DNA of 64,000 nucleotides from Tamlana sp038148895 (GCA_038148895.1 JBBVGQ010000001.1), one strand, 5' to 3'; positions 35,014 through 44,569 are shown, counted from the stretch's first letter. Translations and numbers: made by a program. Notes: a model not told the origin generated them from the letters alone.

Positions 35014-36146
35014 TGGCTGGGATTTACATCCATATACCTTTTTGCAAACAAGCTTGTCATTATTGCGATTTTCATTTTTCAACATCGTTAAAAAAGAAAG
35101 ATGAACTTGTTCAGTGTTTAGCAAAGGAAATTGCGCTCAGGAAAGATGAACTCCAAAACAAAACAGTTGAAACTATTTATTTTGGTGGCGGCACTCCTTC
35201 TTTGTTGACAGCTGGTGAACTGCAATTATTGATTAATGAAGTCTATAATAACTACAACGTAGTTACAAACCCAGAAATCACCTTGGAGGCCAACCCAGAT
35301 GACCTAACACCTAAACGGCTAAGCGATTTATCAAATACGCCAATAAATAGGTTAAGCATTGGCATTCAATCTTTTTTTCAACGTGATTTAAAACTTATGA
35401 ATCGGGCGCATAATGCTGATGAAGCCAAAACATGTTTGTCTTTAGCCACTAAGTATTTTGATAATATTTCGGTTGATTTAATCTACGGCATTCCAGGTTT
35501 AAGCAATGAAGAATGGATTGAAAATATTGAAATAGGATTGTCATATAACGTGCCGCATATTTCCTGTTATGCCTTAACTGTAGAACCAAAAACGGCACTA
35601 GAATCTTTCATTAAAAAAGGCGTTGTTGAAAATGTAGACGACGATTTAGCACAAGAGCAGTTCCATTTATTAGTTGAAAAATTGGAAGCAGAAGGGTTTA
35701 CAAATTACGAGCTTTCCAATTTCGGAAAACCCAATTTTTTCAGTAAAAACAATTCGGCGTATTGGCAGGGAAAGCCTTATTTGGGTATTGGCCCATCTGC
35801 ACATTCATTTGATGGAGCCAAGCGCAGTTGGAATGTCAGAAACAATTCAAAATATATAAAAAGTATACATCAGGATATTTTGCCCATGGAAACTGAAGTG
35901 CTTTCAGTTACCGATAAGTATAACGAGTACATAATGACTGGCCTCAGGACCATTTGGGGCGTTTCCTTGAAAAAGGTAGAAACAGAATTCGGTAAAAACT
36001 ACAAAGATTACCTTTTAAGGCAATCAGAAATTTATATTAATCAACATTTGTTGTATATTGAAGATGACAAAATTTTAACAACAAAAAAGGGGAAGTTTTT
36101 AAGTGATGGCATTGCTTCCAACCTTTTTAAAATTAATTTATCTTGA
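35013..36146 (+). CDS. hemW: HemW-type radical SAM protein
   Basis: 377 residues. Radical SAM cluster CKQACHYC (Cys11, 15, 18) followed by DF, GGGTPSLL (about 58-65), and the HemW C-terminal domain. Family members are heme chaperones or were called oxygen-independent coproporphyrinogen III oxidases; HemW is the better fit by the CX3CX2C spacing with a following aromatic and lack of the extra N-terminal motif of HemN. Coupled to ruvC. Confidence 0.92.
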   Translation: MAGIYIHIPFCKQACHYCDFHFSTSLKKKDELVQCLAKEIALRKDELQNKTVETIYFGGGTPSLLTAGELQLLINEVYNNYNVVTNPEITLEANPDDLTPKRLSDLSNTPINRLSIGIQSFFQRDLKLMNRAHNADEAKTCLSLATKYFDNISVDLIYGIPGLSNEEWIENIEIGLSYNVPHISCYALTVEPKTALESFIKKGVVENVDDDLAQEQFHLLVEKLEAEGFTNYELSNFGKPNFFSKNNSAYWQGKPYLGIGPSAHSFDGAKRSWNVRNNSKYIKSIHQDILPMETEVLSVTDKYNEYIMTGLRTIWGVSLKKVETEFGKNYKDYLLRQSEIYINQHLLYIEDDKILTTKKGKFLSDGIASNLFKINLS

Positions 36147-36895
36147 TAACAACCATACAGTACAATTCTAGAAAACTTCAAATTGACTTATCAAAGCCTT
36201 TGGATATTTCCATACCACTTCAAGCTTCAGAAAACAATGTAAATGCTTGGTACGTTGGTCCACCCAAGATTGAACCGGAGAGAGACGGTGATTGGATTGC
36301 AAGTGTGGCTGAGGGCGCAAGTGTAAACTTCAACAATATTTATTTCAATCCACATGCCCATGGAACACATACGGAATGCGCCGGCCACATTACCGAAAAA
36401 GTACATTCCATTAACCAAAACTTAAAGCAGTTTTTCTTTTTGGCTGAAGTCATTACGGTGGCACCAGAAGGGTTAAATGGCGACTCGGTGATTTCAAAAA
36501 AACAAATTCAGTTTGCTCTGGGAAACAAAAAGCGTGATGCCGTGGTAATCAGGACCATTCCAAACACCAGAAAGCAAAAATTTTCTATGCAGTACGCGCA
36601 CACCAACTGGCCCTATCTGTTAAATGATGCTGTAGAATATTTAGTTTCAAAAGATATCAAACATTTGCTTATCGATTTGCCAAGTATAGATAGAGAAAAA
36701 GATGATGGAGAATTGGCCGGGCACAATACATTTTGGAACACCAAGGGAAAGTTGAGACTGGATGCAACCATTACGGAGTTCATTTATGTGTCAAACAAAA
36801 TAAAGGACGGTGAGTATTTTTTAAATTTACAAATAGCACCTTTTGAAAACGACGCATCGCCTAGTAAACCAGTTTTATTTGAAATTATTGAATAA
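36143..36895 (+). CDS. Cyclase-family (kynurenine formamidase-like) hydrolase
   Basis: 250 residues. TTG start at 36143 overlapping the hemW stop (TTGA); no ATG suits. Metal site motif HAHGTHTECAGH (residues 73-84) matches HxGTHxDxxxH with Glu for Asp. The family hydrolyses formyl-kynurenine or other amides. Substrate unknown. Confidence 0.85.
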   Translation: MITTIQYNSRKLQIDLSKPLDISIPLQASENNVNAWYVGPPKIEPERDGDWIASVAEGASVNFNNIYFNPHAHGTHTECAGHITEKVHSINQNLKQFFFLAEVITVAPEGLNGDSVISKKQIQFALGNKKRDAVVIRTIPNTRKQKFSMQYAHTNWPYLLNDAVEYLVSKDIKHLLIDLPSIDREKDDGELAGHNTFWNTKGKLRLDATITEFIYVSNKIKDGEYFLNLQIAPFENDASPSKPVLFEIIE

Positions 36896-37504
36896 ATGGA
36901 AACATTTTTAGGTATTATAATTGGTGCTCTGGTGTGCTTGGGTATTGTAACCTACTTTAGGTCTATTAAGAAAAAGCAGCTAGTAAAAGCACAATCTACC
37001 ATACTTTTAGATAAGATTAAAAAGGTGTGCAAGTTCATTACTGTTGAGGGCGATTTTGCCGAAATTTACCATTATGAAGATGTTAAGGAGCGCTTTTTAA
37101 AACTCATTACCAGTAGAAAAAAGGCATTGGTGGTTATTAACGCCAAGGCACATGTGGGTTATGATTTATCTAAGATTGAATTGAAAGCTGATAACGATAA
37201 CAAAAAGATTTTTTTGGAACATTTTCCTCAGCCAGAAGTTTTATCCATTGAAACCAATTTGAATTACTACGACAAATCCGATGGGTTTTTTAACAAATTT
37301 GAAGCGGCCGATTTAACGGGATTGCATAATGAGGCCAAAATGCACATTCAAGAAAAAATTCCAGAAAGCGGTTTGATTCAGGTGGCACAACAAGAAGCAC
37401 TCGAAGCCATTTTGCTCATTGAAACCATTGTCGAGACCATTGGTTGGAAATTGGATTATTCTGCTTTAAAGATTGAAGAAGGCAACACCAAAAAGCTAAA
37501 ATAA
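36896..37504 (+). CDS. DUF4230 protein
   Basis: 202 residues; N-terminal helix (4-22), then a DUF4230 domain (35-190) with ITVEGDFAEIYHYEDVK. ATG follows the previous TAA directly. Inner-membrane anchored, function unknown. Third gene of the ruvC-hemW-cyclase run. Confidence 0.85.
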   Translation: METFLGIIIGALVCLGIVTYFRSIKKKQLVKAQSTILLDKIKKVCKFITVEGDFAEIYHYEDVKERFLKLITSRKKALVVINAKAHVGYDLSKIELKADNDNKKIFLEHFPQPEVLSIETNLNYYDKSDGFFNKFEAADLTGLHNEAKMHIQEKIPESGLIQVAQQEALEAILLIETIVETIGWKLDYSALKIEEGNTKKLK

Positions 37505-37509
37505 TTATC

Positions 37510-37875
37510 GTGAACATTGAGCAAATTCGAGAATATTGCCTGAGTAAAAAAGGAACCAATGAAGATTTTCCTTTTGATGAAGATACGTTGGTCTTTAAGG
37601 TTATGGGTAAAATGTTTGCACTTACATCATTAAAATCGTGGGAATGTGGCGAATCAGCTATAAACTTAAAAGCCGACCCAGATTATTCACAGGAACTTCG
37701 TGCCGAATATAACAGCATCCGCCCAGGTTACCACATGAGCAAAAAACATTGGAACACACTTTACCTTCACGAAGGCGAACTTCAGCCACAGTTCATTAAA
37801 GAGCTTATAGACCACTCCTATAACATGGTTGTAAAGGGACTATCTAAAAAGCTTCAGCAGGCCCTAAAGCAATAA
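37510..37875 (+). CDS. MmcQ/YjbR-family protein
   Basis: 121 residues, GTG start at 37510 (five bp after the previous stop). Starts NIEQIREYCLSKKGTNEDFPF and has RPGYHMSKKHWNTLYL, a clear YjbR/CyaY-like fold family match. Possible nucleic-acid binding; function unclear. End of the operon. Confidence 0.88.
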   Translation: MNIEQIREYCLSKKGTNEDFPFDEDTLVFKVMGKMFALTSLKSWECGESAINLKADPDYSQELRAEYNSIRPGYHMSKKHWNTLYLHEGELQPQFIKELIDHSYNMVVKGLSKKLQQALKQ

Positions 37876-38019
37876 AAATCAAATAATTCCAAAGGGTCAA
37901 TTTTTTGTTGTATATTTATAGAACTCTCAATTCCTAATTACAATAGCCCAGACATATTATCCCAAATCTCAAAGTTTTAATTAATTAACCAATATAATAA
38001 CTATTAATTCTTTCAGATT

Positions 38020-38850
38020 ATGAAAACAATCAACCGATTATTCTCAACATTGGCTGTTATGCTATTGTTGTTTAACTATTCAATTATTTCCGGACAGGAA
38101 GAAGCCCCGAAAATGCCAGAGTACATTGCCGTAACTACGATGCATTGGAACATGGACAAAGAAGACTTTAAAATGGACGAATGGAAAGCTGTGGAAAAAG
38201 AGTATTTAGATAAAGTGACCAAAAAGAACGAATACATTTTGGGGACGTCAACCTATTTACACGAATTTACTCCCGATAATACCGAGTTAATTTACGTGCA
38301 AACGTTTGCTTCTTGGGAAGATATGGGAAAATTTGCAGATAGAAATTTTGAACTTGCCAAAGAAGCATGGCCAGACAAAGAAGCCAGACAAGCTTTTTTT
38401 GACAACCGTTTTTCCTATTACGCCAATGAGCATTCCGATGAAATTTATGCGCCACTAAAAGGGGCTAAACTCATGGCTGAAGCACCAACAAAAGACTTGC
38501 TATGTTATGTTAGAAAATCACATTTTGCGTTTCCAGAAGATGGTACGCAAGAAGAGTTTAATGAAATGAGAATGGAATTCATTGAAAAAGTTACCAATAA
38601 AAATGAATACGTCAAAGCGTATTATCCACATGTTCACGCTTGGGGTTCAGATAGAACAGAGTATCTGGAAGCATTTTTCATAGAGTCTTGGGCAGATTTA
38701 GACAAGATGTACGACAGAAACCAAGAACTTATAAAAGAAGCTTGGCCCGATGAAGAAGCAAGAAAAGAAGGTTATAAAGCTTGGAGTAAATATTTTACTG
38801 GGGTTCATCAAGATTATATGTATAAATGGATACATGGCTTATCAAAATAA
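38020..38850 (+). CDS. Secreted protein with two ABM-like repeats
   Basis: 276 residues with a signal peptide (ending ISGQ near 26). The mature part is an internal duplication: each half has an EYLDKVTKKNEY/EFIEKVTNKNEY segment, a YLHEFTPD/YYPHVHAWGSD segment, an (F/S)WEDMGKF/SWADLDKM segment and a KEAWPD(K/E)EAR segment. This resembles ferredoxin-like ABM or EthD-type folds in tandem, an unusual architecture for an exported protein. Terminator follows at 38872. Function unknown. Confidence 0.75.
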   Translation: MKTINRLFSTLAVMLLLFNYSIISGQEEAPKMPEYIAVTTMHWNMDKEDFKMDEWKAVEKEYLDKVTKKNEYILGTSTYLHEFTPDNTELIYVQTFASWEDMGKFADRNFELAKEAWPDKEARQAFFDNRFSYYANEHSDEIYAPLKGAKLMAEAPTKDLLCYVRKSHFAFPEDGTQEEFNEMRMEFIEKVTNKNEYVKAYYPHVHAWGSDRTEYLEAFFIESWADLDKMYDRNQELIKEAWPDEEARKEGYKAWSKYFTGVHQDYMYKWIHGLSK

Positions 38851-38871
38851 CGGTCAGCGGTAAAAACTTAT

Positions 38872-38897
38872 AAAGGATGCTTTAAGCATCCTTTTTT
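38872..38897 (+). terminator. Terminator after the duplicated secreted protein
   Basis: Stem AAAGGATGC / GCATCCTTT, T run. Confidence 0.8.
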
Positions 38898-38965
38898 ATT
38901 GTAGTAAATCTGCACTTGTAAAAACTTTTTATTAAACGTATTATTGCACCATCAAATAGAATTTA

Positions 38966-39544
38966 ATGAGCGTTCTGCAAACACTTAAGGATAGAAGTAA
39001 TAACTGCTGCGAATTATGCGGTTCAAATGAAGATTTAAGCCAATATACCATTCCACCATCATTGAACGAAAATGTGGCTAACGATGTTTTAGTATGTAAA
39101 ACTTGCCTGGGTCAAATAAATGGTGATACAGAGATGGATCCAAATCATTGGAGATGCTTAAACGATAGTATGTGGAGTGAACATGTTGCCGTTCAAATTA
39201 TGGCATGGCGCATGTTACAGAGGCTACGTAATGAAGGATGGCCAAAAGATTTGCTGGACATGATGTATCTGGATGATGATGCCTTGACCTTGGCTCGTGC
39301 AACCGGAGAAGATAAGGATGAAAGTGAAAAAATAATTCACCGTGATGTTAACGGTGTTGTTTTGGAAAATGGAGATTCCGTTGTGCTGGTTAAAGATTTA
39401 AAGGTAAAAGGTTCTAGCATGGTTGCCAAACAAGGCACCGCCGTGCGCAACATTCGCTTAGATCATGAAAACGCTAAGTACATTGAGGGCAAAGTTGATG
39501 GGCAACAAATAGTCATTATTACCGATTTTGTTAAAAAGACTTAG
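38966..39544 (+). CDS. PhnA-family protein
   Basis: 192 residues. N-terminal zinc ribbon (CCELCG, CKTCLG) and C-terminal PhnA SH3-like domain (about 125-190, GVVLENGDSVVLVKDLKVKG). Despite the name, the family is not clearly tied to phosphonates. It ends overlapping the small convergent gene by 4 bp. Confidence 0.88.
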   Translation: MSVLQTLKDRSNNCCELCGSNEDLSQYTIPPSLNENVANDVLVCKTCLGQINGDTEMDPNHWRCLNDSMWSEHVAVQIMAWRMLQRLRNEGWPKDLLDMMYLDDDALTLARATGEDKDESEKIIHRDVNGVVLENGDSVVLVKDLKVKGSSMVAKQGTAVRNIRLDHENAKYIEGKVDGQQIVIITDFVKKT

Positions 39545-39681
39545 TCAGAATCCTTCTTTTTGAACAATCCAAAACCAAAAGGGAACATAAATACCAAAAA
39601 AAGGTACGGGCCCGTTACCAAACCAAAAATGGTTATGGCAGCCAAAATTACCATCAAAACAACTTTGTATTTGTATTGCAT
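39541..39681 (-). CDS. 46-residue membrane protein
   Basis: ATG at 39681, TAA at 39541-39543. One long hydrophobic region (residues 7-35) with a basic/acidic tail (FKKKDSD) gives a bitopic or hairpin membrane miniprotein. It sits 30 bp behind the NTF2-like gene on the same strand and overlaps the PhnA stop. I do not recognise a named family; coding nature is inferred from its composition and spacing. Confidence 0.6.
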   Translation of the reverse strand: MQYKYKVVLMVILAAITIFGLVTGPYLFLVFMFPFGFGLFKKKDSD

Positions 39682-39710
39682 TTTAAGTGCTCAACTGCCG
39701 AGTTAAGATA

Positions 39711-40142
39711 CTAGGTGGAAGTGTCGACAATAATTTTCCATTCTCCGTTAATCTTTTTGAAAATCAACATAAAAATACCATCGGCGTTGCCCATATCTCT
39801 TTTTATATGATATTCACCTAAAACATAATAAGCAGCATCGCTTATTTGGGTAATATCATTTATCTTGAAGCTCAGTTTTCCGGTGTGCGCTTCTGTTGGG
39901 TAGGCTTTTTGGTAGCGCTCTAAAGTATCATACCATCCGTAGATGACTCCATGAGTGCTATAAAATTTCAGCGAATCGCTTTTCCAATAGCCTTCCATAT
40001 ATTCTTCCAAATTATTGTTAGACCAAGCAATGCGCTGCTTTTTTAACACCTTATTTATTTCCTTAATATCATCTTCAACCGTTGTTTGGGAAAAACTGTT
40101 CGAAGCACATATAATACATAACAATAAAACTATTTTTTTCAT
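39711..40142 (-). CDS. Secreted NTF2-like (DUF4440) protein
   Basis: 143 residues; signal peptide ending SFSQ near 19; DUF4440/SnoaL-like fold with WSNNNLEEYMEGYWKSDSL and a tail GEWKIIVDTST. Family members often are small ligand-binding or catalytic domains of unknown ligand. Start of a possible two-gene unit with the 46-residue gene. Confidence 0.8.
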   Translation of the reverse strand: MKKIVLLLCIICASNSFSQTTVEDDIKEINKVLKKQRIAWSNNNLEEYMEGYWKSDSLKFYSTHGVIYGWYDTLERYQKAYPTEAHTGKLSFKINDITQISDAAYYVLGEYHIKRDMGNADGIFMLIFKKINGEWKIIVDTST

Positions 40143-40229
40143 GGAGTTAAATTTAGGGTGTTTTTAATTCTCATTTTAATTTCACTTTTCGGGTAAAAGT
40201 AACAAAATCTGTTTATTGTAAAATGTCAC

Positions 40230-40295
40230 TCATCGATGAAATTGACACAGTATTTGTTTTTGTCCAAAGTAAAAATCTATTTGTCGAAAAAATTA
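40230..40295. promoter_or_regulatory. ATCGA-type palindrome and half-site upstream of STAS gene
   Basis: TCATCGATGA (40230-40239) and GTCGAAAAAATTATAC (40283) mirror the elements at 24444-24505. Lies 94-160 bp before the STAS start. Confidence 0.4.
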
Positions 40296-40388
40296 TACAA
40301 TAAGCATTCCAGTTTTATACTTTTAACTCACAATCATATTGTTCCTCTCCCTCAAGTTTATAGTTTAACCATTTAAAAACACTATGTT

Positions 40389-40667
40389 ATGGATCTAAAA
40401 ATTACCAATTGCAACAACTTCTTTAAGATTAAAGGGACTTTAAACAAAAGTAACATAAATCTTTTCCAAAGAGAATTTCAAAACATTTTTGAAAAATTAA
40501 ATGATATTACCATAAGCATCCAAGATGTTGTAAGTATGGATAAATATGGGGTAGAGGCCATTGCTCAACTTCATAACGAAGCTTTGGTTAAAAACAAAAG
40601 GCTTTCAATAGTTGGTTTTGGTTGTAAAGAATTGTACGACCATTTTAAAGCTGACACCGCAGCTTAA
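40389..40667 (+). CDS. STAS-like domain protein
   Basis: 92 residues: a beta-alpha fold with central ITISIQDVVSMDKYGVEAI (about 39-57) that places Asp-Lys where STAS anti-sigma-factor antagonists have the phosphorylated Ser region. It may bind a partner without phosphorylation control. The stop is 2 bp from the convergent DUF4407 stop. Confidence 0.65.
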   Translation: MDLKITNCNNFFKIKGTLNKSNINLFQREFQNIFEKLNDITISIQDVVSMDKYGVEAIAQLHNEALVKNKRLSIVGFGCKELYDHFKADTAA

Positions 40668-40669
40668 AT

Positions 40670-41770
40670 TTATAATACGTTTTTCTGTTTTTTATAGAAG
40701 GCGTCTGCCTGTAACTGCATAAGCTCTCTCGCTTTTTTACGCTTGTAGTTGTAAAGTTCGTCTTCGCGTTCAATATCGCTGTAAATGCGGTCGTTTAGAG
40801 CGTAATCGGTTTTTAACATGGCCTGTTGCTGGTTTTTATTCTGCAACAGGTTAGTTTTTATGGCTGATTCTTGGTCTTCCAATTTAAAATCGTAGGCGCC
40901 TTTGGGCGATAGTAGTTTAGCAAAAATCGGTGACGTTTCAATGGCTAAAAACAACAAGAATATAAATAATGAAGGTAACCAAGGCAATTTGTCCAATGCG
41001 TTAACGCGGGCCATTAAACCATCAAAATTCTTTATTATAGGCTGGGTATTCAAAACTTCACTATCATAATCGCTTTTAAGTTGTGCAATTTGTGTTTCAT
41101 TACTGTTAATCTTTGCCCTATTTTCTTTTTTAAGTTGATTAAGTTCTGCCAAAAGGGCATCGTGTTTGTCCCTTTTTTCTTTATAAACAGGTCCTTTACC
41201 CAATAATTTTGTGCCAGCCGTGCCTTCTGCTTCAGCAATATACGTATCGTACAATTGGTTTACTTCTGCTTCTTTTGTGGTTATTTCATTTTGAAGGTGG
41301 TTAATGTCGTCTTGGAGTGATGCAATAGTTGGATTGAACTGTTCGGCAATTTGAGTTTTATTGGCAAGCGTCATGTCATTTTTCTGCTCCAATAATACCT
41401 GATTGATTTCTTTTTCGAAAATTTTAAGCTCCAGCGGTTTTGAAATAACCACGGCTATTATTACGGCCAAAATAACTCTTGGCGAAGCTTGAATAAGCTC
41501 ATCAATAACATTTCCAGTTTTTTTTATGGTAGAAACAATGTAACGGTCTAGATTAAATATGAGCAAACCCCAAATAAATCCAAAAAAAATAGAGGTGAAT
41601 AAATTATCAAAAACAGTATAAAGGGCATAACTGGCTGCAATAAATGCCATGACCGCCGTAAAGAAAACCGTGGCGCCAATGCCAGCATATTTGTTTTGTT
41701 CGCCAATAGAACAATCCTTTAAAATATCGGTATCTGCACCCGAGCAGATGATAAAAAAACGCTTAAGCAT
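40670..41770 (-). CDS. DUF4407 membrane protein
   Basis: 366 residues. Four transmembrane helices (around 30-50, 56-72, 92-108, 264-284) with a long coiled-coil loop between helices 3 and 4 (120-250), as in DUF4407. N-terminal FFIICSGADTDIL motif is conserved. Function unknown. Confidence 0.85.
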   Translation of the reverse strand: MLKRFFIICSGADTDILKDCSIGEQNKYAGIGATVFFTAVMAFIAASYALYTVFDNLFTSIFFGFIWGLLIFNLDRYIVSTIKKTGNVIDELIQASPRVILAVIIAVVISKPLELKIFEKEINQVLLEQKNDMTLANKTQIAEQFNPTIASLQDDINHLQNEITTKEAEVNQLYDTYIAEAEGTAGTKLLGKGPVYKEKRDKHDALLAELNQLKKENRAKINSNETQIAQLKSDYDSEVLNTQPIIKNFDGLMARVNALDKLPWLPSLFIFLLFLAIETSPIFAKLLSPKGAYDFKLEDQESAIKTNLLQNKNQQQAMLKTDYALNDRIYSDIEREDELYNYKRKKARELMQLQADAFYKKQKNVL

Positions 41771-42010
41771 ACTATGTGATTTGATTGATGATTGACTATT
41801 AGAACGTCAAGACAATCAATTTGTTACATTTTATTTCTTATTATTTTAGTTTTTAAGTTATTATGTCACATTTGTAACTTTCTATATTTGGCGATGGAGT
41901 TAACTTTTACTACAATAAAATCAATAATCATGATACCTAATGTATTCTATAATTTTTCAAGTATATTATTTGAAAAATATTTCTTTTGGAAAACGCGAAT
42001 AAGATTATTC

Positions 42011-42871
42011 TTATTTGTTTCTAGAGCGCACACTTTCAATAACAACCGTTAAAAGGATTAAGGAGCCTCCCAAATAAGTGTTTGCGGTTGGAATTTCATT
42101 GAGAAAAATAAAGGCAATAATAATCCCGAAAATGGGCTGAACACTATTGATGATGCTTGCTGTGCTTACTGAAAAATGCTTTAAACTATTTACTAATAGT
42201 GTGTGTCCGAGTGCTGTTACCACAAGGGCTAACAGAAGAATATAAGGGTATTGGCTGACAATATTTGAAGTATCCATAAAAAATAGGACAGGAAAAAGTA
42301 TAACGGTTAATATGCTAGTTTGATATAGCATGATGCTTGTTGCATTGTAATTATTCGTCAGTTTTTTGGAAATAATATTGCGAACGGCATAGCACAATGC
42401 CGATAGCAAACCGAACAGGATACCCTGAAAATGGGTGTTCTCTAAGCTGAATTCTGGTGCTAAAATATACATGCCAATTAAAACCATAATTCCCAAAAGG
42501 ATGTAAATGGGGTCGAACTTTACTTTGATAAAAAGTGGCTCTAAAAAGGCGGTAAATATGGGGAACACAAATAAAGATAACATGCCAATAGCAACGTTTG
42601 ATAGTTTAAGCGCGTAGAAATAAAATAGCCAATGCCCTCCCATTAAAAGTCCACTTGAGAAGATGGCAAGGGCATCTTGTCGTGAATCGATTTTTAAATT
42701 GAATTTTTTGTAAACACAAAACCCTAACAAGAATATTGCGCCCAAAATAGAACGCCACCACACAACAACTGGTGTCGGCATATCAATAAACTTGCCCAAC
42801 GCGCCAGAAGCACTTATAAAAAGTGTCGCTATAGCAAGTTGAATTAAGTGGGTACTGTGTTGGTCTTTCAA
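42011..42871 (-). CDS. DMT-family (EamA) transporter
   Basis: 286 residues, ten helices in two EamA repeats (about 5-140 and 150-285). TTG start at 42871 because the first ATG comes only at residue 31 and a TAG lies upstream in frame. Transports a small metabolite out of the cell; substrate not predictable. Confidence 0.85.
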   Translation of the reverse strand: MKDQHSTHLIQLAIATLFISASGALGKFIDMPTPVVVWWRSILGAIFLLGFCVYKKFNLKIDSRQDALAIFSSGLLMGGHWLFYFYALKLSNVAIGMLSLFVFPIFTAFLEPLFIKVKFDPIYILLGIMVLIGMYILAPEFSLENTHFQGILFGLLSALCYAVRNIISKKLTNNYNATSIMLYQTSILTVILFPVLFFMDTSNIVSQYPYILLLALVVTALGHTLLVNSLKHFSVSTASIINSVQPIFGIIIAFIFLNEIPTANTYLGGSLILLTVVIESVRSRNK

Positions 42872-42910
42872 GGTTTTTTGTGGGTTCTATATTTGAGCTA
42901 GAGATAGAAG

Positions 42911-42940
42911 TGAAAAAGCCTGCCTGTTGGCAGGCGCACT
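42911..42940 (-). terminator. Terminator of the dipeptidase gene
   Basis: Minus-strand GCCTGCC/GGCAGGC hairpin (42918-42935) with TTTTT after it, just past the stop at 42944. Confidence 0.8.
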
Positions 42941-42943
42941 ATA

Positions 42944-44332
42944 TTATTTTGAAAGTTCTGTAAAATATTTGTAAAAATAAGGTATGGTTTCAATGCCTTT
43001 AAGATAGTTCCAAATGCCAAAATGCTCGTTGGGGGAGTGTATGGCATCACTGTCCAACCCGAAGCCCATCAGTATGGTTTTGCTTTTCAACTCTTTTTCA
43101 AATAACGAAACAATAGGAATACTGCCGCCACTGCGCTGCGGAATTGGGGTTTTGCCAAATGTTACTTCATAGGCTTTACTGGCGGCTTGGTAGCCAATGC
43201 TATCTATTGGGGTTACATAGCCTTGCCCACCATGGTGGGGCTTGACTTTAACCTTTGCACCTTTTGGAGCTATGGCCATAAAATGCTTGGTAAACAATTT
43301 GGTGATTTCCTCCCAATCTTGGTGAGGCACCAAACGCATGGAAATTTTTGCGTACGCTTTGCTTGCTATTACCGTTTTTGCTCCTTCACCAATATAACCG
43401 CCCCAAATGCCATTAACATCCAAGGTTGGACGAATGGAGTTTCGCTCGTTGGTAGTATAGCCCGTTTCGCCGTAAACGGCATCGATGTCCAGTGCTTTTT
43501 TGTAAGCATCCAAACTAAAAGGGGCTTTGGCCATTTCTGCGCGTTCTTCTTTGCTTAGTTCTTCAACCTTATCATAAAAACCGGGAATTGTAATATGGTT
43601 GTTTTCGTCATGAAGCGATGCAATCATTTTGGTTATAATATTGATAGGATTAGCAACGGCACCACCGTAAAGACCAGAATGTAAGTCGCGGTTTGGGCCA
43701 GTGACTTCCACTTCAACATAACTTAAGCCCCTTAAACCAGTGGTAATTGATGGCACGTCTTTAGCTATCATTCCGGTATCTGAAATGAGAATAACATCAT
43801 TTTTTAATTTTTCCTGATTGTTTTTCACAAAAGTGGCTAGGTTGGCACTGCCTACCTCTTCTTCGCCTTCAATCATGAATTTTACATTGCATGGCAGCTG
43901 GTTTGTTGAAGTCATGAATTCCATGGCTTTTACATGCATGTACATTTGACCTTTGTCGTCACAGGCACCTCGGGCAAAAATGGCACCATCGGGATGCAAT
44001 GCCGTGCTTTTTATAACGGGTTCAAAAGGCGGTGAATTCCACAAATTCAATGGGTCTGGTGGTTGCACGTCGTAGTGACCATATACCAAAATGGTTGGCA
44101 AATTTTTATCTATTATTTTTTCACCGTACACAATAGGGTAGCCGTCTGTTGGGCAGATTTCAACAGTATCGCAACCAGCTTCCTCTAAACTTAATTTAAT
44201 GGTGTCGGCAGTCTTAAGTACGTCGTTTTTATATGCTGAATCGGCACTGATTGATGGTATTTTCAGTAATTCAATAAGCTCGTTTAAAAAACGGTCTTTG
44301 TGCTCTTTTATGTAAGTTTGAATATGATTCAT
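42944..44332 (-). CDS. M20-family dipeptidase
   Basis: 462 residues. Metal and catalytic motifs: VYGHYDVQPP (84-93), ARGACDDKGQ (around 120), EGEEEVGS (around 155) and a dimerisation domain; no signal peptide. Cytosolic zinc dipeptidase of the CNDP-like group, likely for general peptide use. Confidence 0.92.
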   Translation of the reverse strand: MNHIQTYIKEHKDRFLNELIELLKIPSISADSAYKNDVLKTADTIKLSLEEAGCDTVEICPTDGYPIVYGEKIIDKNLPTILVYGHYDVQPPDPLNLWNSPPFEPVIKSTALHPDGAIFARGACDDKGQMYMHVKAMEFMTSTNQLPCNVKFMIEGEEEVGSANLATFVKNNQEKLKNDVILISDTGMIAKDVPSITTGLRGLSYVEVEVTGPNRDLHSGLYGGAVANPINIITKMIASLHDENNHITIPGFYDKVEELSKEERAEMAKAPFSLDAYKKALDIDAVYGETGYTTNERNSIRPTLDVNGIWGGYIGEGAKTVIASKAYAKISMRLVPHQDWEEITKLFTKHFMAIAPKGAKVKVKPHHGGQGYVTPIDSIGYQAASKAYEVTFGKTPIPQRSGGSIPIVSLFEKELKSKTILMGFGLDSDAIHSPNEHFGIWNYLKGIETIPYFYKYFTELSK

Positions 44333-44393
44333 AATAACATTTAATAGTTGCTTTTCAAAAGTATGAAAAATGAATGTTTTTGATAATTATAAG

Positions 44394-44423
44394 TTTGGAA
44401 TTTAAAAATCTTGTTTATATTTG
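44394..44423 (+). promoter_or_regulatory. Promoter of tRNA-Leu
   Basis: TTTG (44394-44397), 18-bp spacer, TATATTTG (44416-44423): strong consensus, 10 bp before the tRNA. Confidence 0.75.
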
Positions 44424-44433
44424 CAGTCCTTTT

Positions 44434-44515
44434 GCGGGCGTGGTGGAATTGGTAGACACGCTAGACTTAGGATCTAGTGCCGCGAGGTGTGGGAGTTCGA
44501 GTCTCCCCGCCCGCA
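44434..44515 (+). tRNA. tRNA-Leu (anticodon TAG)
   Basis: Full cloverleaf: acceptor GCGGGCG pairs with CGCCCGC, D arm with GGTAGACACG, anticodon arm CTAGA-CTTAGGA-TCTAG with anticodon TAG at 44468-44470, long variable arm as in class II tRNAs, T arm GTTCGAGTC. CCA is not encoded. A terminator follows at 44531. Confidence 0.95.
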
Positions 44516-44530
44516 CAACAACAGGATATT

Positions 44531-44562
44531 AAGCTTCTCATTTTGGGAAGCTTTTTTGTTTT
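44531..44562 (+). terminator. Terminator after tRNA-Leu
   Basis: AAGCTTC / GAAGCTT stem then T6. Confidence 0.75.
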
Positions 44563-44569
44563 ATAAAGA

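Noticed and set aside
41792..42052. 86-codon plus-strand frame
   Set aside because: Very AT-rich, Phe/Ile-biased translation, overlaps the end of the DMT gene, no family pattern. Only its internal promoter-like box is kept as a low finding.
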